A stretch of DNA of 64,000 bases from Notospermus geniculatus (GCA_002633025.1 NMRB01000522.1:228998-292997), one strand, 5' to 3'. Shown: positions 20,953 to 32,471, counted from the first letter of the stretch. The notes: a model not told the origin generated them from the letters alone. A program made the numbers and translations.

Positions 20953-21807
20953 TATTGTGTTTGTCCGACCCTACTTTTGTCCTGTCTCTCCTACATGTAC
21001 GACAGTGTGATCACTCAGACACGTCAGAAAGTCTAGTTGTTACATAATGTTTGTCCGAACTTGGGTGGTAAGAATAGAAACCGAGCGGCATGCTATTCCA
21101 CCGTTCCCTCTCAAAGTTGTTCAAACATAAACACACATGAGGTTTTAGTGTAGCGTGCAATATAAAGTGGACCTGACTTGAGTTATCAAGATCTAGCAAC
21201 AACCTTTGAAATTGATGCTTACACCTTCAATAGAAGAACGCTGTTTGTATCTGATACATTTGCAAACTATTTCACCTCAGGTATTCAATTACCTTCTCAC
21301 AGTTTCATTCGACCAGATCAACTCTGCACATACAATGTACCCATCTAGACGAAAACAGCTTCATTTACATTCGAGGTACATGTACGACGCGATTTGCAGC
21401 TCATTTCATGAAATTTCACGTTAATATTACACGAACCTGAACATACCTGACGACGAAGTACCTCTCTTTACCATAAATTCCCACCTCGGTCCCCAAGATT
21501 GTCATCATTTCACACAAAACGTCCGATTTGAATGGTGTTTCAGCGGCAAGCCAAAGATGGATCAGGGCCCGTGCCACTCAATCATCAACGATAATTGAAA
21601 GGTGGACTCTATGTACCCGGTTCTTGTGCGTATGAGGTTCGGTTATACGTTGAGCCTGCTTCCGCCATACTTCTACGTACATGTATGTGGTTAACAGTTC
21701 CTAAATCATAAGATTTTAAACTCGACGAGAACGATTGGTAGGTGGATATAAGAAACTACTTACAGGATCCATCAAAGCTACAGGTGTCCGAATCTTTGCT
21801 TGTCACA

Positions 21808-22818
21808 ATGGAACAGAGGAATTCTTCAATTTCCACGACGGCAGTTCCGGCGGCGTCTCTCACCACTGGAAAACCTGAAATAGACGTCGAAAGCTCCCTT
21901 AAACACGGCGTGGACATCGCAGTTTATATCATGAAAGTTCCCATTCCACCAGTCCTCATGATCATCGGACTCTTTGGAAATCGGTTAAGTTTTGTACTCA
22001 TGAATCAGAAAAAGTATAAAAGTAGTACGACATGCTTTTATATGAGGTATATGGCTGTGTCTGATAGCTTATACATCTATGGGAGAATGAGTCTGCGCTA
22101 CCTGCTCGTGATGGGACCACAGCTTTTCGAAGACATCCGAGTCAAAAAGCCATATTGTCTCTATTACCTCGCCAACTACTTCCTCGGGATATGCTTATCA
22201 CCGTTGATTCTCGTCGCTATGGCGATTGATCGTTTTGTCGCGGTAACATGGCCGCTGAAGGCAGCCATTTTGTGCACCATGCGCAGAGCACGAATAACAG
22301 TCATCACAATATTCATCTTCGGTATTGGCCTTGGTTTGCTCCAGACTGCAGGGACGTATCAAGAAAAATACAAATTCTGGTTGTGCCCGTATTACTTTTC
22401 CGAACCATTCGACGAAATCCTTTCACTTATTGAAGGAATCATCATTGCATTCTTTCCTATTTTATCAATTCTATTTTGCAACATTGGTATTCTTTGGGCC
22501 GTACACAGAAGCAGCAAAGACGAGGAGTTGAACAGGTCGACCTCATCTAAGGAATCATCAAGTATAACGTTAGCTACCATCCTAGTAACTGGTGCTTTCA
22601 TAGGGTTCCAACTCCCGGTCAAATTCACTGACGTATTTTGGTCGAACTGGCAAGGGGTAGTAACCAAAGATGTGGAGGTTTTGCAACTCCTTACGAATGA
22701 GATGGTCCTTAAGATTGAAAGCTTGAATTACTGCCTGAACGCATACATTTATCTCTTGTCTTGTAAACGGCTCAGGAAGGAAATGATAGCTATCGTATAT
22801 TGTTCGTCACCAGTTTAA
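21808..22818 (+). CDS. Tandem-array rhodopsin-class GPCR (336 aa), cluster 2
   Basis: An intact intronless paralogue of the 15884 gene with the same residue landmarks: N5 sequon, GN in TM1 (R59 follows in place of W), DRF, FQLP and NAYIY. In TM3 it reads LGICLSPL, and before TM7 KIESLNY. The protein ends YCSSPV at a TAA stop, the likely ancestral C-terminus for the array. The ATG at CACAATGG is conserved; the longer upstream frame from 21742 is not. It is followed by the standard 3' flank (GTCCGTGG, GACAAGGCCCTCAGGGCACG), which shows no gene. Confidence 0.88.
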   Translation: MEQRNSSISTTAVPAASLTTGKPEIDVESSLKHGVDIAVYIMKVPIPPVLMIIGLFGNRLSFVLMNQKKYKSSTTCFYMRYMAVSDSLYIYGRMSLRYLLVMGPQLFEDIRVKKPYCLYYLANYFLGICLSPLILVAMAIDRFVAVTWPLKAAILCTMRRARITVITIFIFGIGLGLLQTAGTYQEKYKFWLCPYYFSEPFDEILSLIEGIIIAFFPILSILFCNIGILWAVHRSSKDEELNRSTSSKESSSITLATILVTGAFIGFQLPVKFTDVFWSNWQGVVTKDVEVLQLLTNEMVLKIESLNYCLNAYIYLLSCKRLRKEMIAIVYCSSPV

Positions 22819-23640
22819 GTCCGTGGTTTGGTCGACAAGGCCCTCAGGGCACGAACCTTCCACTTGAGATCCAGCATTTTCCAAAGGAGTTACTTTTCCC
22901 TTGTGTCCATCTTGACTTGTGGCATCGCTACGCCCTCCGACTACGCTTTCGGACATCGCCACGTGGGATTCAAGGATGCCTGTGCCCGTCTCCTGGGTAG
23001 ACTACACCACGGCACCAAGCCTGCATAATCATATGGCGTGCAGATATGGGTAGAGACGATGCCGATGGCGTCAATCATAAAGTGGATCCCAGTGAAAAAT
23101 AAAAGATTCCCGAAGTGTACACATACACGTACCATCTTTGGCGTTCTTTGCATGTAAATGTCTCATTCTCAGTACCGACAGTGTGATACTCCACCGGCGC
23201 TCGACAAGAATCCTTCCAGTTGAAGTCGGTGGTCGGACTATCTGCTGAATCGCATGATCTTTGTGATTACACTTTGTAAGTCACAAACCCACCGGCGATG
23301 CAGGAGAAAAAACCGACATCTACATGATCAAAACGGCAGGGAGACTGCATCATCATCGGATTCTGCAGCTTACAGAATCCAGCCAGTTTCTCAAAGCTCG
23401 TAGATGTACATCTCACTGTGCACTCTTTTAGTAGACAGTCGACATTTTTTTCAAAGTCGATAATTTTTTCAAAGTCGACAATTCTTTCAAAGTTGACATT
23501 TTTTACAAAGTCGACAATTTTTTCAAAGTCGACATCTGCCAATTTGCAAACTCGAGTGTCGTCATAATTTTCAAGTCGACCGTTCAGAAAATAAATTCGA
23601 ACAAAACGACGTCATCACTTTTAGTGTGTCCGGTTTACAA
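22819..23640. repeat. Shared 3' flank of cluster-2 genes
   Basis: The blocks CAAGGCCCTCAGGGCACGAA, TACGCTTTCGGACATCGCCA and GTGGATCCCAGTGAAAAATA recur after the 24483, 29388, 33852 and 38962 genes. Short open frames run through it in several frames but are repeated only because the DNA is duplicated. No domain is recognised. Confidence 0.6.
23430..23545. repeat. 19-bp minisatellite, TTTTTTCAAAGTCGACAAT type
   Basis: About six degenerate copies of TTTTTCAAAGTCGACA in the 3' flank of the 21808 gene. Read in reverse it gives a repetitive FEKIVDFEKN-like frame that is not a credible protein. Confidence 0.8.
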
Positions 23641-24482
23641 ATTTTAGGACATGCTTGTTAACCACATTGTCCACGCCTCTTCCCAAAATGGTTGGCTGAA
23701 CTGGTTTTCAGCTAGAAATAATGACTGTTAGCAAACTGGTTTGAACTTTGCGAACTGGAAAAATCCAAAGCTACAAATTCTGTCCCCAAATCCATTCTGC
23801 ACTCTCAAAGTTGTTCCAACAAAAACATTAGGCTTTAGTGTCGCGTGCAATAAGGTGGACTTGACTTGACTTGACTTGTCTTACCAAGATCAAGCACAGC
23901 CTTTGAAATTGACACTTACACCTTCAGCAGCAGAACGTATCTGCAGTAATCATATACTTTGTAAAATATTTCTCTAATGACAGTCTGACACACTGTATTA
24001 AGTTTCATTCAAAGAAATCAACTCTGTATACGCGTTCATCAAAACGAGAACGCGTTCATTGCCACATTGAAAGATTCAATGCACGGCGCATTTTGGCATC
24101 TATTATCATTTCATTAAATTTCACGGTTACAGTTAAACGGATTTGAACGTAGCTGCATGACGACGAAGTACATGTACGTTTCTTGCCATAAATTTCGGCC
24201 GCGGTCATCAAAGAATTGTCATCATTTCGCAGAAAACGTCCAAATCATCCGTGTTTCACCAGCAAGCCAAAGATAGATCAGGGTATACGTACGGCTCAAC
24301 CCGTATGCGGTTAACAGCAGTTTTTATGTTGAGATGACTGCGTCCACCAGTACTTCTGCGTATGTGGTTAACAGTTCCTAAATCATAAGATTTTAAACTC
24401 GACGAGAACGATTGGTAGGTGGATAGGAAATTACTTACAGGGTCCATCGAAGCTGCAGCTATCCGAATCTTTGATTGTCACA

Positions 24483-25497
24483 ATGGAACAAAGGAATTCT
24501 ATTTCTACGACGGCAGTCCCGGCGGCGTCTCTCGCCACTTGGAAAACTGAAATAGACGTCGAAAGCTCCCTTAAACACGGCGTGGACATCGCAGTTTATA
24601 TCATGAAAGTTCCCATTCCACCAGTCCTCATGATCATCGGACTCTTTGGAAATTGGTTAAGTTTTGTACTCATGAATCAGAAAAAGTATAAAAATAGTAC
24701 GACATGCTTTTATATGAGGTATATGGCTGTGTCTGATAGCATATACATCTATGGGAGAATGAGTCTGCGCTACCTGCTCGTGATGGGACCACAGCTTTTC
24801 GAAGACAGCCGAGTCAAAAAGCCATATTGTCTCTATTACCTCGCCAACTACTTCCTCGGGATATTCTTATCACCGTTGATTCTCGTCGCCATGGCGATTG
24901 ATCGTTTTGTCGCGGTAAGATGGCCGCTGAAGGCAGCCATTTTGTGCACCATGCGCAGAGCACGAATGACAGTCATCACAATATTCATTTTCGGTATTGG
25001 CCTTGGTTTGCTCCAGGCTGCAGGGACGTATCAAGAAAAATACAAATTCTGGTTGTGCCCGTATTACTTTTCCGAACCCTTCGACGAAATCCTTTCACTT
25101 ATTGAAGGCATCATCATTGCATTCTTTCCTATTTTATCAATTCTATTTTGCAACATTGGCATTCTTTGGGCCGTACACCGAAGCAGCAGAGACGAGGAGT
25201 TGAACAAGTCGACCTCATCTAAGGAATCATCAAGTATAACGTTAGCTACCATCCTAGTGACTGGTGCTTTCATAGGGTTCCAACTCCCGGTCAAATTCAC
25301 TGACGCATTTTGGCCGAACTGGCAAGGTGAAGTACATTGTAACCAAAGATGTGGAGGTTTTGCAACTCCTTACGAATGAGATGGTCCTTACGATAGAAAG
25401 CTTGAATTAGTGTCTGAACGCATACATTTATCTCTTGTCTTGTAAACGACTCAGGAAGGAAATGATAGCTATCGTATATTGTTCGTCACCACTTTGA
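24483..25497 (+). pseudogene. Cluster-2 GPCR pseudogene with frameshift and nonsense changes
   Basis: Intact and nearly identical to the 15884 gene through TM6 (DRF, FQLP and the NWQGEV loop). A 7-bp insertion CATTGTA at 25335-25341 then shifts the frame, which ends at 25379. Independently, the tyrosine codon in the TM7 motif SLNYCLN is TAG (25408-25410). The ancestral stop would be at 25495-25497. TM7 and helix 8 are therefore lost, and the product of about 298 aa would be a six-helix protein. The promoter block upstream is retained, so transcription remains possible. Confidence 0.9.
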
Positions 25498-26245
25498 GTC
25501 CGTGGTTGTCCGACAAGGCCCTCAGGGCACGAACCTTCCACTTGAGATCCAGCATTTTCCAAAGAACACAGACCTTAAAATCTGACTTTTCTCTTGTGCC
25601 CATCTTGACTACGAATGCTTGTGGCATCGCTACGCCCTCCGACTACGCTTTCGGACATCGCCACGTGGGATTCAAGGATGCTTGTGCCCGTCTCCTGGGT
25701 AGACTACACCACGGCACCAAGCCTGCATAATCATATGGCGTGCAGATATGGGTAGAGACGATGCCGATGGCGTCAATCATAAAGTGGATCCCAGTGAAAA
25801 ATAAAAGATTCCCGAAGTGTACACATACATGTACATTTGTTGTACACGTAACATCTTTGGCGTTCTTTGCATGTAAATGTCTCATTCTCAGTAGTCGATA
25901 CAGGTGTAACGGTACAGAGTGTCCCCCTGTAAAAAGTGTCCACTCGTCCACTTCTATTGTTGAATGACGGAATAAGCAGCATGACTATTGAAAACCAATC
26001 CCCAGAGATTAGAATGTAACAATAGGATCTTTTGTTCTTGGGACAGTTTTTCCTGGGGACATTCTTTCCCTTTATACCGGCAGTATCATACTTCACCGGC
26101 GTTCGTCAAGATTCCTGCCAGTTGAATTCGGTGATCGGACTATCTGCTGAATCGCATGATCTTTGTGATTACACTTTGTAAGTCACAAACTCACCGGCGA
26201 TACAGCAGAAAAAATAGCCACGCTGTTGCGGGCATAACCCCTCGG

Positions 26246-26830
26246 CCTCTGTCACCTTGAAATGTAAGTCTAATCAAAAACCCGTCTGATATGTTGTGTA
26301 CCCTGGCTGGATACACCCACCATAAAAATTTCATGAAGTTTCGATGACTAGTTTAGGAGTAATCGCCAATTTTGTCATTTCACTATGTGGCCCCTGGTGG
26401 CCAAAGTAGGAATCAGATCCGGTCGATTTTCAATAGCGAGAAGCGTCATGTCATGAGGTATCAACATACAAAATGTGAGACGAAATTCCAAAGCATTCTC
26501 AAGTTAGAGCGTTCACGTCGTTGACCAATCAGATTTCAGCTTTTGACCTCTGTCACCTTGAAATGTAGGTCTATCAAAAACCCGTCTGATATGTTGTGTA
26601 CCCTGACTGGATACACCGACCATAAAACTTTCATGAAGTTTCGATGACCAGTTTAGGAGTAATGGCAAATTTTGTGTTTTCACTATGTGCCCCCTGGTGG
26701 CCAAAGTAGGAATCAGATCCGGCCGATTTTCAATAGCGAGAAGCGTCATGTCATGAGGTATCACCATACCAAATTTGAGATGAAAATTCCGAAGCATTCT
26801 CAAGTTAGAGCGTTCACGTCGTTTTTGCGT
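26246..26830. repeat. Two direct repeats of about 301 bp in the pseudogene 3' flank
   Basis: CCTCTGTCACCTTGAAATGTA starts at 26246 and again at 26547, each followed by AAAACCCGTCTGATATG, CTGGTGGCCAAAGTAGG and GAGAAGCGTCATGTCATGAGG. Related words occur in the element at 35466 and at 41220-41300. It is probably the body of a transposable element; no protein was recognised. Confidence 0.75.
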
Positions 26831-27109
26831 GACGCCGACGACGCCCGCCAGCGTGATGACAATACCCGGAAGACCCTGATGGGCTTCGGGCTGAAACCCG
26901 ACATCTACATGATCAAAACGGCCGGGAGACTGTCAATACATGTTAATCATCATCCGCTTCTGCAACTTACAGAATCCAGCCAGTTTCTCAAAGCTCGTAC
27001 ATTTCACTGTGCACTCTTTAGGTAGACACCCCCTTCATATCCACAGCGATTTCCAGTTACATGCAGCATCAAATTCCTTGAGTATTGACTCGTAACCCCC
27101 TCCCCTCCC

Positions 27110-27177
27110 NNNNNNNNNNNNNNNNNNNNNNNNNNNNNNNNNNNNNNNNNNNNNNNNNNNNNNNNNNNNNNNNNNNN
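27110..27177. other. Assembly gap (68 N)
   Basis: Unknown bases directly follow CCCCTCCCC, a low-complexity run, and directly precede the element at 27178. Confidence 1.
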
Positions 27178-27624
27178 CACTGTTAAAAAAATGTCGGTAA
27201 TTTTACAGAAAATGCTGGTGAAGCAGTTTCCCGACGTCTGTAATTTTTTTACAGAAGGGTCTGTAGTTACAGTTCATACCTGTATTTTTTACAGCTCGTG
27301 TCTGTATTTTATTACAGAAAGATCTGTAGTTACAGGCACATCTGTATTTTTTACAGATCACATCTGTACTTTTTTACAGAATGATCTGTAGTTACAGCTG
27401 CATCTGTATTTTTACTTGTACCTTCCGTATTTAATACACTAATCAGTAAAACCACCTGTTTCCCTTGTAATTGGACAGTTTGTTGGTAGATTAACAGAAA
27501 AACCTTACTTGTAATCAATTCTGCTGTAATTCTACAGACAACTCTGTTATTTCATGGTTTTACAGAAGAAATCTGTATCTTTTCACAGAAAATCTCTGTA
27601 GATTTAATGCCATTTTTAACAGTG
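27178..27624. mobile_element. DNA element with CACTGTTAAAAA ends and internal TTTTTACAG repeats
   Basis: Left end CACTGTTAAAAAAATG and right end CATTTTTAACAGTG are inverted. The interior is full of CTGTA...TTTTTACAG words in both orientations. The right flank TGTTGTTACGAGAGTT matches the unbroken unit at about 32228-32243 and 37067-37080, so those are empty sites. No transposase is present. The left flank is hidden by the gap. Confidence 0.8.
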
Positions 27625-27799
27625 TGTTGTTACGAGAGTTATGCTTACCATCCCACTGGTTTGGGATAAAACATGAACCCGAGGACAATGAAACGAAGCA
27701 GAAGATTGAAAGTTATTGCCATGCGATTTTTTCTTTCTTTTTTTTCTTTCTTTCTTCTTTCCTTCCTTTCTGTCTTTCTTAAATCTTAAAACTAAAAAG

Positions 27800-28020
27800 C
27801 AGTTACAAATGCAGCAGCGATGGTCAAATGGCTTGAGTCTCTGGCAAGCGGTCATGAGGTCCCAGGTTCGAATCCGTTTCTCGGCGTGAGACTCTGGGCA
27901 GGTCCGTTTGCCTCCTTGTCTCACTCCACCGAGGTGTGTTGTAATCAGAATGATCAGGGTTGGACACTCAATGAGCAACTCATCAGAGCCCTGCTGAAAG
28001 GTTTCAAGATAGGATACTGA
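27800..28020 (+). repeat. tRNA-derived SINE-like repeat
   Basis: Same family as 17640: A-box-like segment near ATGGCTTGAG, B-box-like GGTTCGAATCC, and a body with TCTGGGCAGGTCCG. It is preceded by a CT-rich microsatellite (about 27728-27780). Confidence 0.6.
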
Positions 28021-28744
28021 GGTTAAAGTATTAAATCGAGGTCACCTCTACCGCTTTTGATATCAGAAAATAAACAGAAACTTTAGCTTTCAACTTTTTC
28101 AAATTGCAACAATATATGGAAACCGGCTTCAAAAAAACTTCAAGCAAACCAGTGAGTCACTACCGGATGGGCGTTCGTCGGCCGACAGGATAACGCATGG
28201 CCTACTATATTGTATCAATACTATACAATAAACACACATGCGGCTTAGTGTAGCGTGCAATAAGGTGGACAGCCTTTGAAACTGATACTTCCACCTTCAA
28301 TAAGAGAATGCAATTTGTATCTGCAGCTGGTCATACATTTGCACTCACTTTGTTGTCAAATTACATTCTGATACATAGTAAGTTTCATTCGACCAAATCA
28401 ACTCCGTACGTTCGTCAAGAAGCCAACAGGTGAATTGGGTAGGATTCGTGGTACGGCACGATTTGCAGATCATTTCATAAATGTTTCACGAATCTGAACG
28501 TACATGTACCTGACGACGAAGTAGCCTATGTCTCTCACTTGCCAAATTTCGACCGCGGTCCTCAAGAATTGTCACCATTTCCCACAAAACGTCCCATTTG
28601 AATGGTGTTTCAGCGGCAAGCCAGAGATGGATCAAGCATCAACGACGATTGATAGGTGAACACCGTATCCCCCGGTACTTGTGCGTACAATGCATTTAGT
28701 TCAGTTATTGGGTTGAGCCAGCGTCCGCCGGCACTTCTGCGTGA

Positions 28745-29240
28745 GGAGCCTGATAGCCTGGTGGTTATCACGTCCGCTAAAGGCCCGTTTACACATGCAA
28801 TTTTTCATATGCAACTTCATGCAACTTGTTTCATAAACCTGATGAGACCAAAAAATTTCATAAAAGTTGCATGTGTAAACGGATATGCAACTTGTTGCAA
28901 CTCGATCACGCTGGATGTTGCATCGATTTTTCTATGTGTAAACCGTCCCAGGTAGCTTGCAACAAGTTGCAAGTTGCAGCAACTTGGTGCAACCTAGTGT
29001 AAACGGGCCTTTAGCAAGCGCCCCGGGTTCGAATCCAGCCCGGGCCATATGGGATTTCATTCCCAGCTCTTCACGTCCGTCGCATGGGACAGTAAGCCGT
29101 GGTGCCTTGTAATCTGTGACTTTGCAAGAGCAAGTAAAAGACCCCATCCAAGTGAGGAACATGAGTAGCTTGTAGCTTGTGATGGCCTCCTCCGTAGTTA
29201 CTTACCAGGGCCAATAATGCAATAGCGTCGGCTCTGACGG
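28745..29240 (+). repeat. tRNA-derived SINE interrupted by a MITE
   Basis: The left part has an A-box-like TAGCCTGGTGGTTA, the right part a B-box GGTTCGAATCC with a GGGCC stem, and the tail ends in AAATACAAATACAAATA. The two halves are separated by the foldback element at 28780-29011. A second copy of the whole arrangement is at 38343-38870. Confidence 0.75.
28780..29011. mobile_element. TA-flanked MITE with AAGGCCCGTTTACAC ends
   Basis: Ends AAGGCCCGTTTACAC and GTGTAAACGGGCCTT, with TA immediately outside both. The interior contains many inverted GCAACTTG / CAAGTTGC words. It was inserted between the A and B boxes of the SINE. The copy at 38376-38614 is the same insertion carried by unit duplication. 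Confidence 0.9.
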
Positions 29241-29387
29241 AAAAATTAAATACAAATACAAATACTTCTGCGTATATGTATGTGGAACCCCGTATCCCCC
29301 GGTACTTGTGCGTACAATGTATTTAGTTCAGGTTGAACCAGCGACCGCCGGCACTTCTTCTGATTTTAAACTCGACGGGAACGAGCA

Positions 29388-30479
29388 ATGGGAAGAAGGA
29401 ATTCTTTTATTTCTACTACGGCAGTTCCGGCGACGTCTCTCACCACTGGGAAACCTGAAATAGACGTCGAAAGTTCCCTTAAACACGGCGTGGACATCGC
29501 AGTTTATATCATGAAAGTTCCCATTCCACCAGTCCTCATGATCATCGGACTCTTTGGAAATTGGTTAAGTTTTGTACTCATGAATCAGAAAAAGTATAAA
29601 AATAGTACGACATGCTTTTATATGAGATATATGGCTGTGTCTGATAGCATATACATCTATGGTAGAAGGTGTCTGCGCTACCTGCTCGTGATGGGACCAC
29701 AGCTTTTCGAAGACATCCGAGTCAAAAAGCCATTTTGTCTCTATTACGCCGCCAATAGCTGCCTCGGGAAATCCTTATCACCGTTGATTCTCGTCGCTAT
29801 GGCGATTGATCGTTTTGTCGCGGTAACATGGCCGCTGAAGGCAGCCATTTTGTGCACCATGCGCAGAGCACGAATGACAGTCATCACAATATTCATTTTC
29901 GGTATTGGCCTCTGTTTGATCCAGACTGCAGGGACGTATCAAGAAAAATACAAATTCTGGTTGTGCCCGTATTACTTTTCCGAACCCTTCGACGAAATTC
30001 TTTCACTTATTGAAGGAATCATCATTGCATTCTTTCCTATTTTATCAATTCTATTTTGCAACATTGGCATTCTTTGGGCCGTACACAGAAGCAGCAGAGA
30101 CGAAGAGTTGAACAAGTCGACCTCATCTAAGGAATCAGCAAGTATAACGTTAGCTACCATTCTAGTGACTGGTGCTTTCATTGGGTTCCAATTGCCGGTC
30201 AAATTCACAAACATATTTTGGTCGAACTGGCAAGGTGTGGTTACCAAAGAGGTGGCGATTTTGCAACACCTTACGAATGAGATGTCCCTTACGATAGAAA
30301 GCTTGAATTACTGTCTGAACGCGTACATTTATCTCTTGTCTTGTAAACGGCTCAGGAAGGAAATGATAGCTATCGTATATTGTTCGTCACCACTTTCAGT
30401 CCGTGGCTGTCCGACAAGGCCCTCAGGGCACGAACATTCCACCCGAGATGCAGCATTTTCCAAAGGAGACAGACCTTAA
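29388..30479 (+). CDS. Tandem-array rhodopsin-class GPCR with extended C-tail (363 aa)
   Basis: An intact intronless paralogue. It keeps DRF, FQLP and NAYIY but differs from the 15884, 21808 and 33852 genes in TM2-TM3: RRCLRYLL (R94, C95) and AANSCLGKSLSPL, which places a lysine (K128) inside TM3. The usual stop after SSPL is TCA here, so translation continues for 27 more residues to KGDRP and TAA. The start follows GAACGAGCA directly; the 28-bp GTAGGT...TTACAG stretch and the CATCGAAGCTGC leader of its paralogues are absent. A near-identical copy lies at 38962. Expected plasma-membrane receptor, ligand unknown. Confidence 0.87.
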   Translation: MGRRNSFISTTAVPATSLTTGKPEIDVESSLKHGVDIAVYIMKVPIPPVLMIIGLFGNWLSFVLMNQKKYKNSTTCFYMRYMAVSDSIYIYGRRCLRYLLVMGPQLFEDIRVKKPFCLYYAANSCLGKSLSPLILVAMAIDRFVAVTWPLKAAILCTMRRARMTVITIFIFGIGLCLIQTAGTYQEKYKFWLCPYYFSEPFDEILSLIEGIIIAFFPILSILFCNIGILWAVHRSSRDEELNKSTSSKESASITLATILVTGAFIGFQLPVKFTNIFWSNWQGVVTKEVAILQHLTNEMSLTIESLNYCLNAYIYLLSCKRLRKEMIAIVYCSSPLSVRGCPTRPSGHEHSTRDAAFSKGDRP

Positions 30480-30598
30480 AATCTGACTGTTCTCTTGTGC
30501 CCATATTGACTACGTAGGTTTTTGGCATCGCCACGCTCTCTGCATGTCTACGCTTTGACGTCGCCAATACACGTGGGATTCAAGGATGCTTGAAAACT

Positions 30599-30948
30599 AG
30601 CAATATTTGGTAGGTATAAAAGTAATTTGGGGCAGTAAAATTTTTACGTTCAAAGCAGCGGCCTAGCCAGCCGAAATCGGCTGAACAAACCAAGATGAAA
30701 GCCAGGGATAGTATTGACGACCGGAAGTAGTCAAGCTGGACATGCGCAATAGGTTGCACGATCCCCAGACTGCATATCATATTCCAACCTCCTGCGCATG
30801 TCCAGATTGACTACTTCCGGTCGTCAATACTATCCCTGCCATAAGTGACTTCCGTGTTGATTTCTTCAGCTGATTTCATCTGGCTAGGCCGCTGTTTTAA
30901 ATGTAAAAATTTTACTCCTAAACGTTACTTTATCGACTAAATATTGCT
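30599..30948. mobile_element. Compound foldback element in the 3' flank, first copy
   Basis: Outer arms start AGCAATATTTGG and end AAATATTGCT and include GTAAAATTTTTAC and GCGGCCTAGCCAG. Inner arms GGGATAGTATTGACG, CGGAAGTAGTCAA and GGACATGCGCA also invert. Two nested hairpins result. No coding content. Confidence 0.85.
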
Positions 30949-31710
30949 GGTTTTCGTCCCTTTTACGAACAGTCAATAAATGTGACAGTATTCGAGTTAT
31001 TTGTCAGGAACTATTTCTGTCATGTGCGATGATCTCGCCGTCAATGAAGTCAGGTTTGTTCATAGCAACCATCATGGCGGACGCCGGTTGACGAAATTTA
31101 AAAATACGACTTAAAATGCGTTCCCCATAGCCTGTGGGAAGGGATACCATCACATCATGATTCTTGCGCGATCAGAGATGATGAAAAGTTCCCATCTGTA
31201 CACTCTTTTAATTTAAAACTACAACCTCGCCCACATTCTGAGACAGTTTCAGAAAGGACTTGCTCAACAGAGTGTCTCGGCAACAGCCGCCATTTTGACC
31301 ACAGCCTGGAAAGAAGGACGCTCGTCACCATGGTCACTGTCCTCAGACGCCTACGTACCGTTCGATTACTGCCCTTGGATCTATGACGTCATCAATATGG
31401 AACTCACTTCTGGCAGTGATACTATATCGGAAGAATGGAGATAGGTGGCACTGTGAGGAGTTGATCATATTCATGGCGGGCAGATGTGGGTAGTAGTCCA
31501 GTAAATTTAAGCGAAAATTTGGGCGAACCGGGAACAAATTGCAACAGAAGGTTTTTTTGCTTTAACTGTTTTATTAGGTCACCTTGGACATCAAATCCAA
31601 AATCCGCCAAAATCGGACGGCGGGAACCCACTTAATTTGCATATTCAATTTTGTGAACTGACTTCAACGTTGGACGCCGATGGACGCAACAGCTGGGCTT
31701 TGTACAGGAT

Positions 31711-32043
31711 AGTGGGACCCAATGTACAGCTAACTTTGTAACGGTTGGATTTACACCCCATAAATGTATTAGCAGTAGATAGAAACATGGTACTTCCGAA
31801 TCAAATAAGCCTATATTCTTCGGATGTTTTAAGCGGCTACCTAATTGAAATTGACATTTTATGCATTTTGGCCCATTTTTGTGTTAATTTATATAAAAAG
31901 CGTCATCTCTTAGTACATAACGACTAAAAACAATTGTGAATGTGTTTGCCTGGTTCCGAGGTACCATATTTCTATCTGTTGGTAATACATTTATGGGGTG
32001 TAAATCCAACCGTTACAAAGTTAGCTGTACATTGGGTCCCACT
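31711..32043. mobile_element. DNA element with 61-bp perfect terminal inverted repeats
   Basis: The arms 31711-31771 and 31983-32043 (beginning AGTGGGACCCAATGTACAGC) are exact reverse complements. With one mismatch the pairing extends outward through CTACAGG. The interior of about 210 bp is AT-rich and without a domain. It sits just before the GGTCAAATTATCGACCG block. Confidence 0.92.
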
Positions 32044-32260
32044 CTCCTGTAGAGAAGCGGTCAAATTATCGACCGTTCCTCATTATTGGACTCAAAAGAC
32101 AACGATCCAGACAGAAAATAACGAACAGCACTGCAGAAAACGCCAGAGAGAAAATAATGAACAGGACCGCAGCGAATGTCACAAAGTGATAATAGGACCG
32201 CAGAGAATGCAACACTCCATTGGTTACTGTTGTTACGAGAGTTATGCTTACCATCCCACT

Positions 32261-32471
32261 TAGACTGGTACCCGGTCTTCTGGGCGGCTTGCATTCGAAG
32301 ACCGGTGAAACCAAATGATCTGAGCCGGAATTCCGGCTCGTGACGTCATTCTACAGCATTCTACAGCAATGCATTCTCCCGAACTAAATACAGACCAGCG
32401 GGCGCCATGATAGTTTTATGCACTTGCTTGCGTCTGTCCTAGTATTTTTAATCAGGACAGTGTTCGGTCTA
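32261..32471. mobile_element. 211-bp insertion flanked by a 9-bp target duplication
   Basis: CATCCCACT occurs on both sides (32252-32260 and 32472-32480). The ends are TAGACTGG and TTCGGTCTA, sharing TAGAC as a short inverted repeat. The uninterrupted target CATCCCACTGGTTTGGG is seen at about 27650. An 8-9 bp duplication fits hAT- or Mutator-type transposition; no protein is present to decide. Confidence 0.88.

Noticed and set aside
32061-32314. Minus-strand frame with hydrophobic AAVLFIIFSLAFSAVLF stretch
   Set aside because: The frame depends on a small deletion peculiar to this copy. The homologous sites at 17371 and 36894 read differently, so it is repeat DNA.
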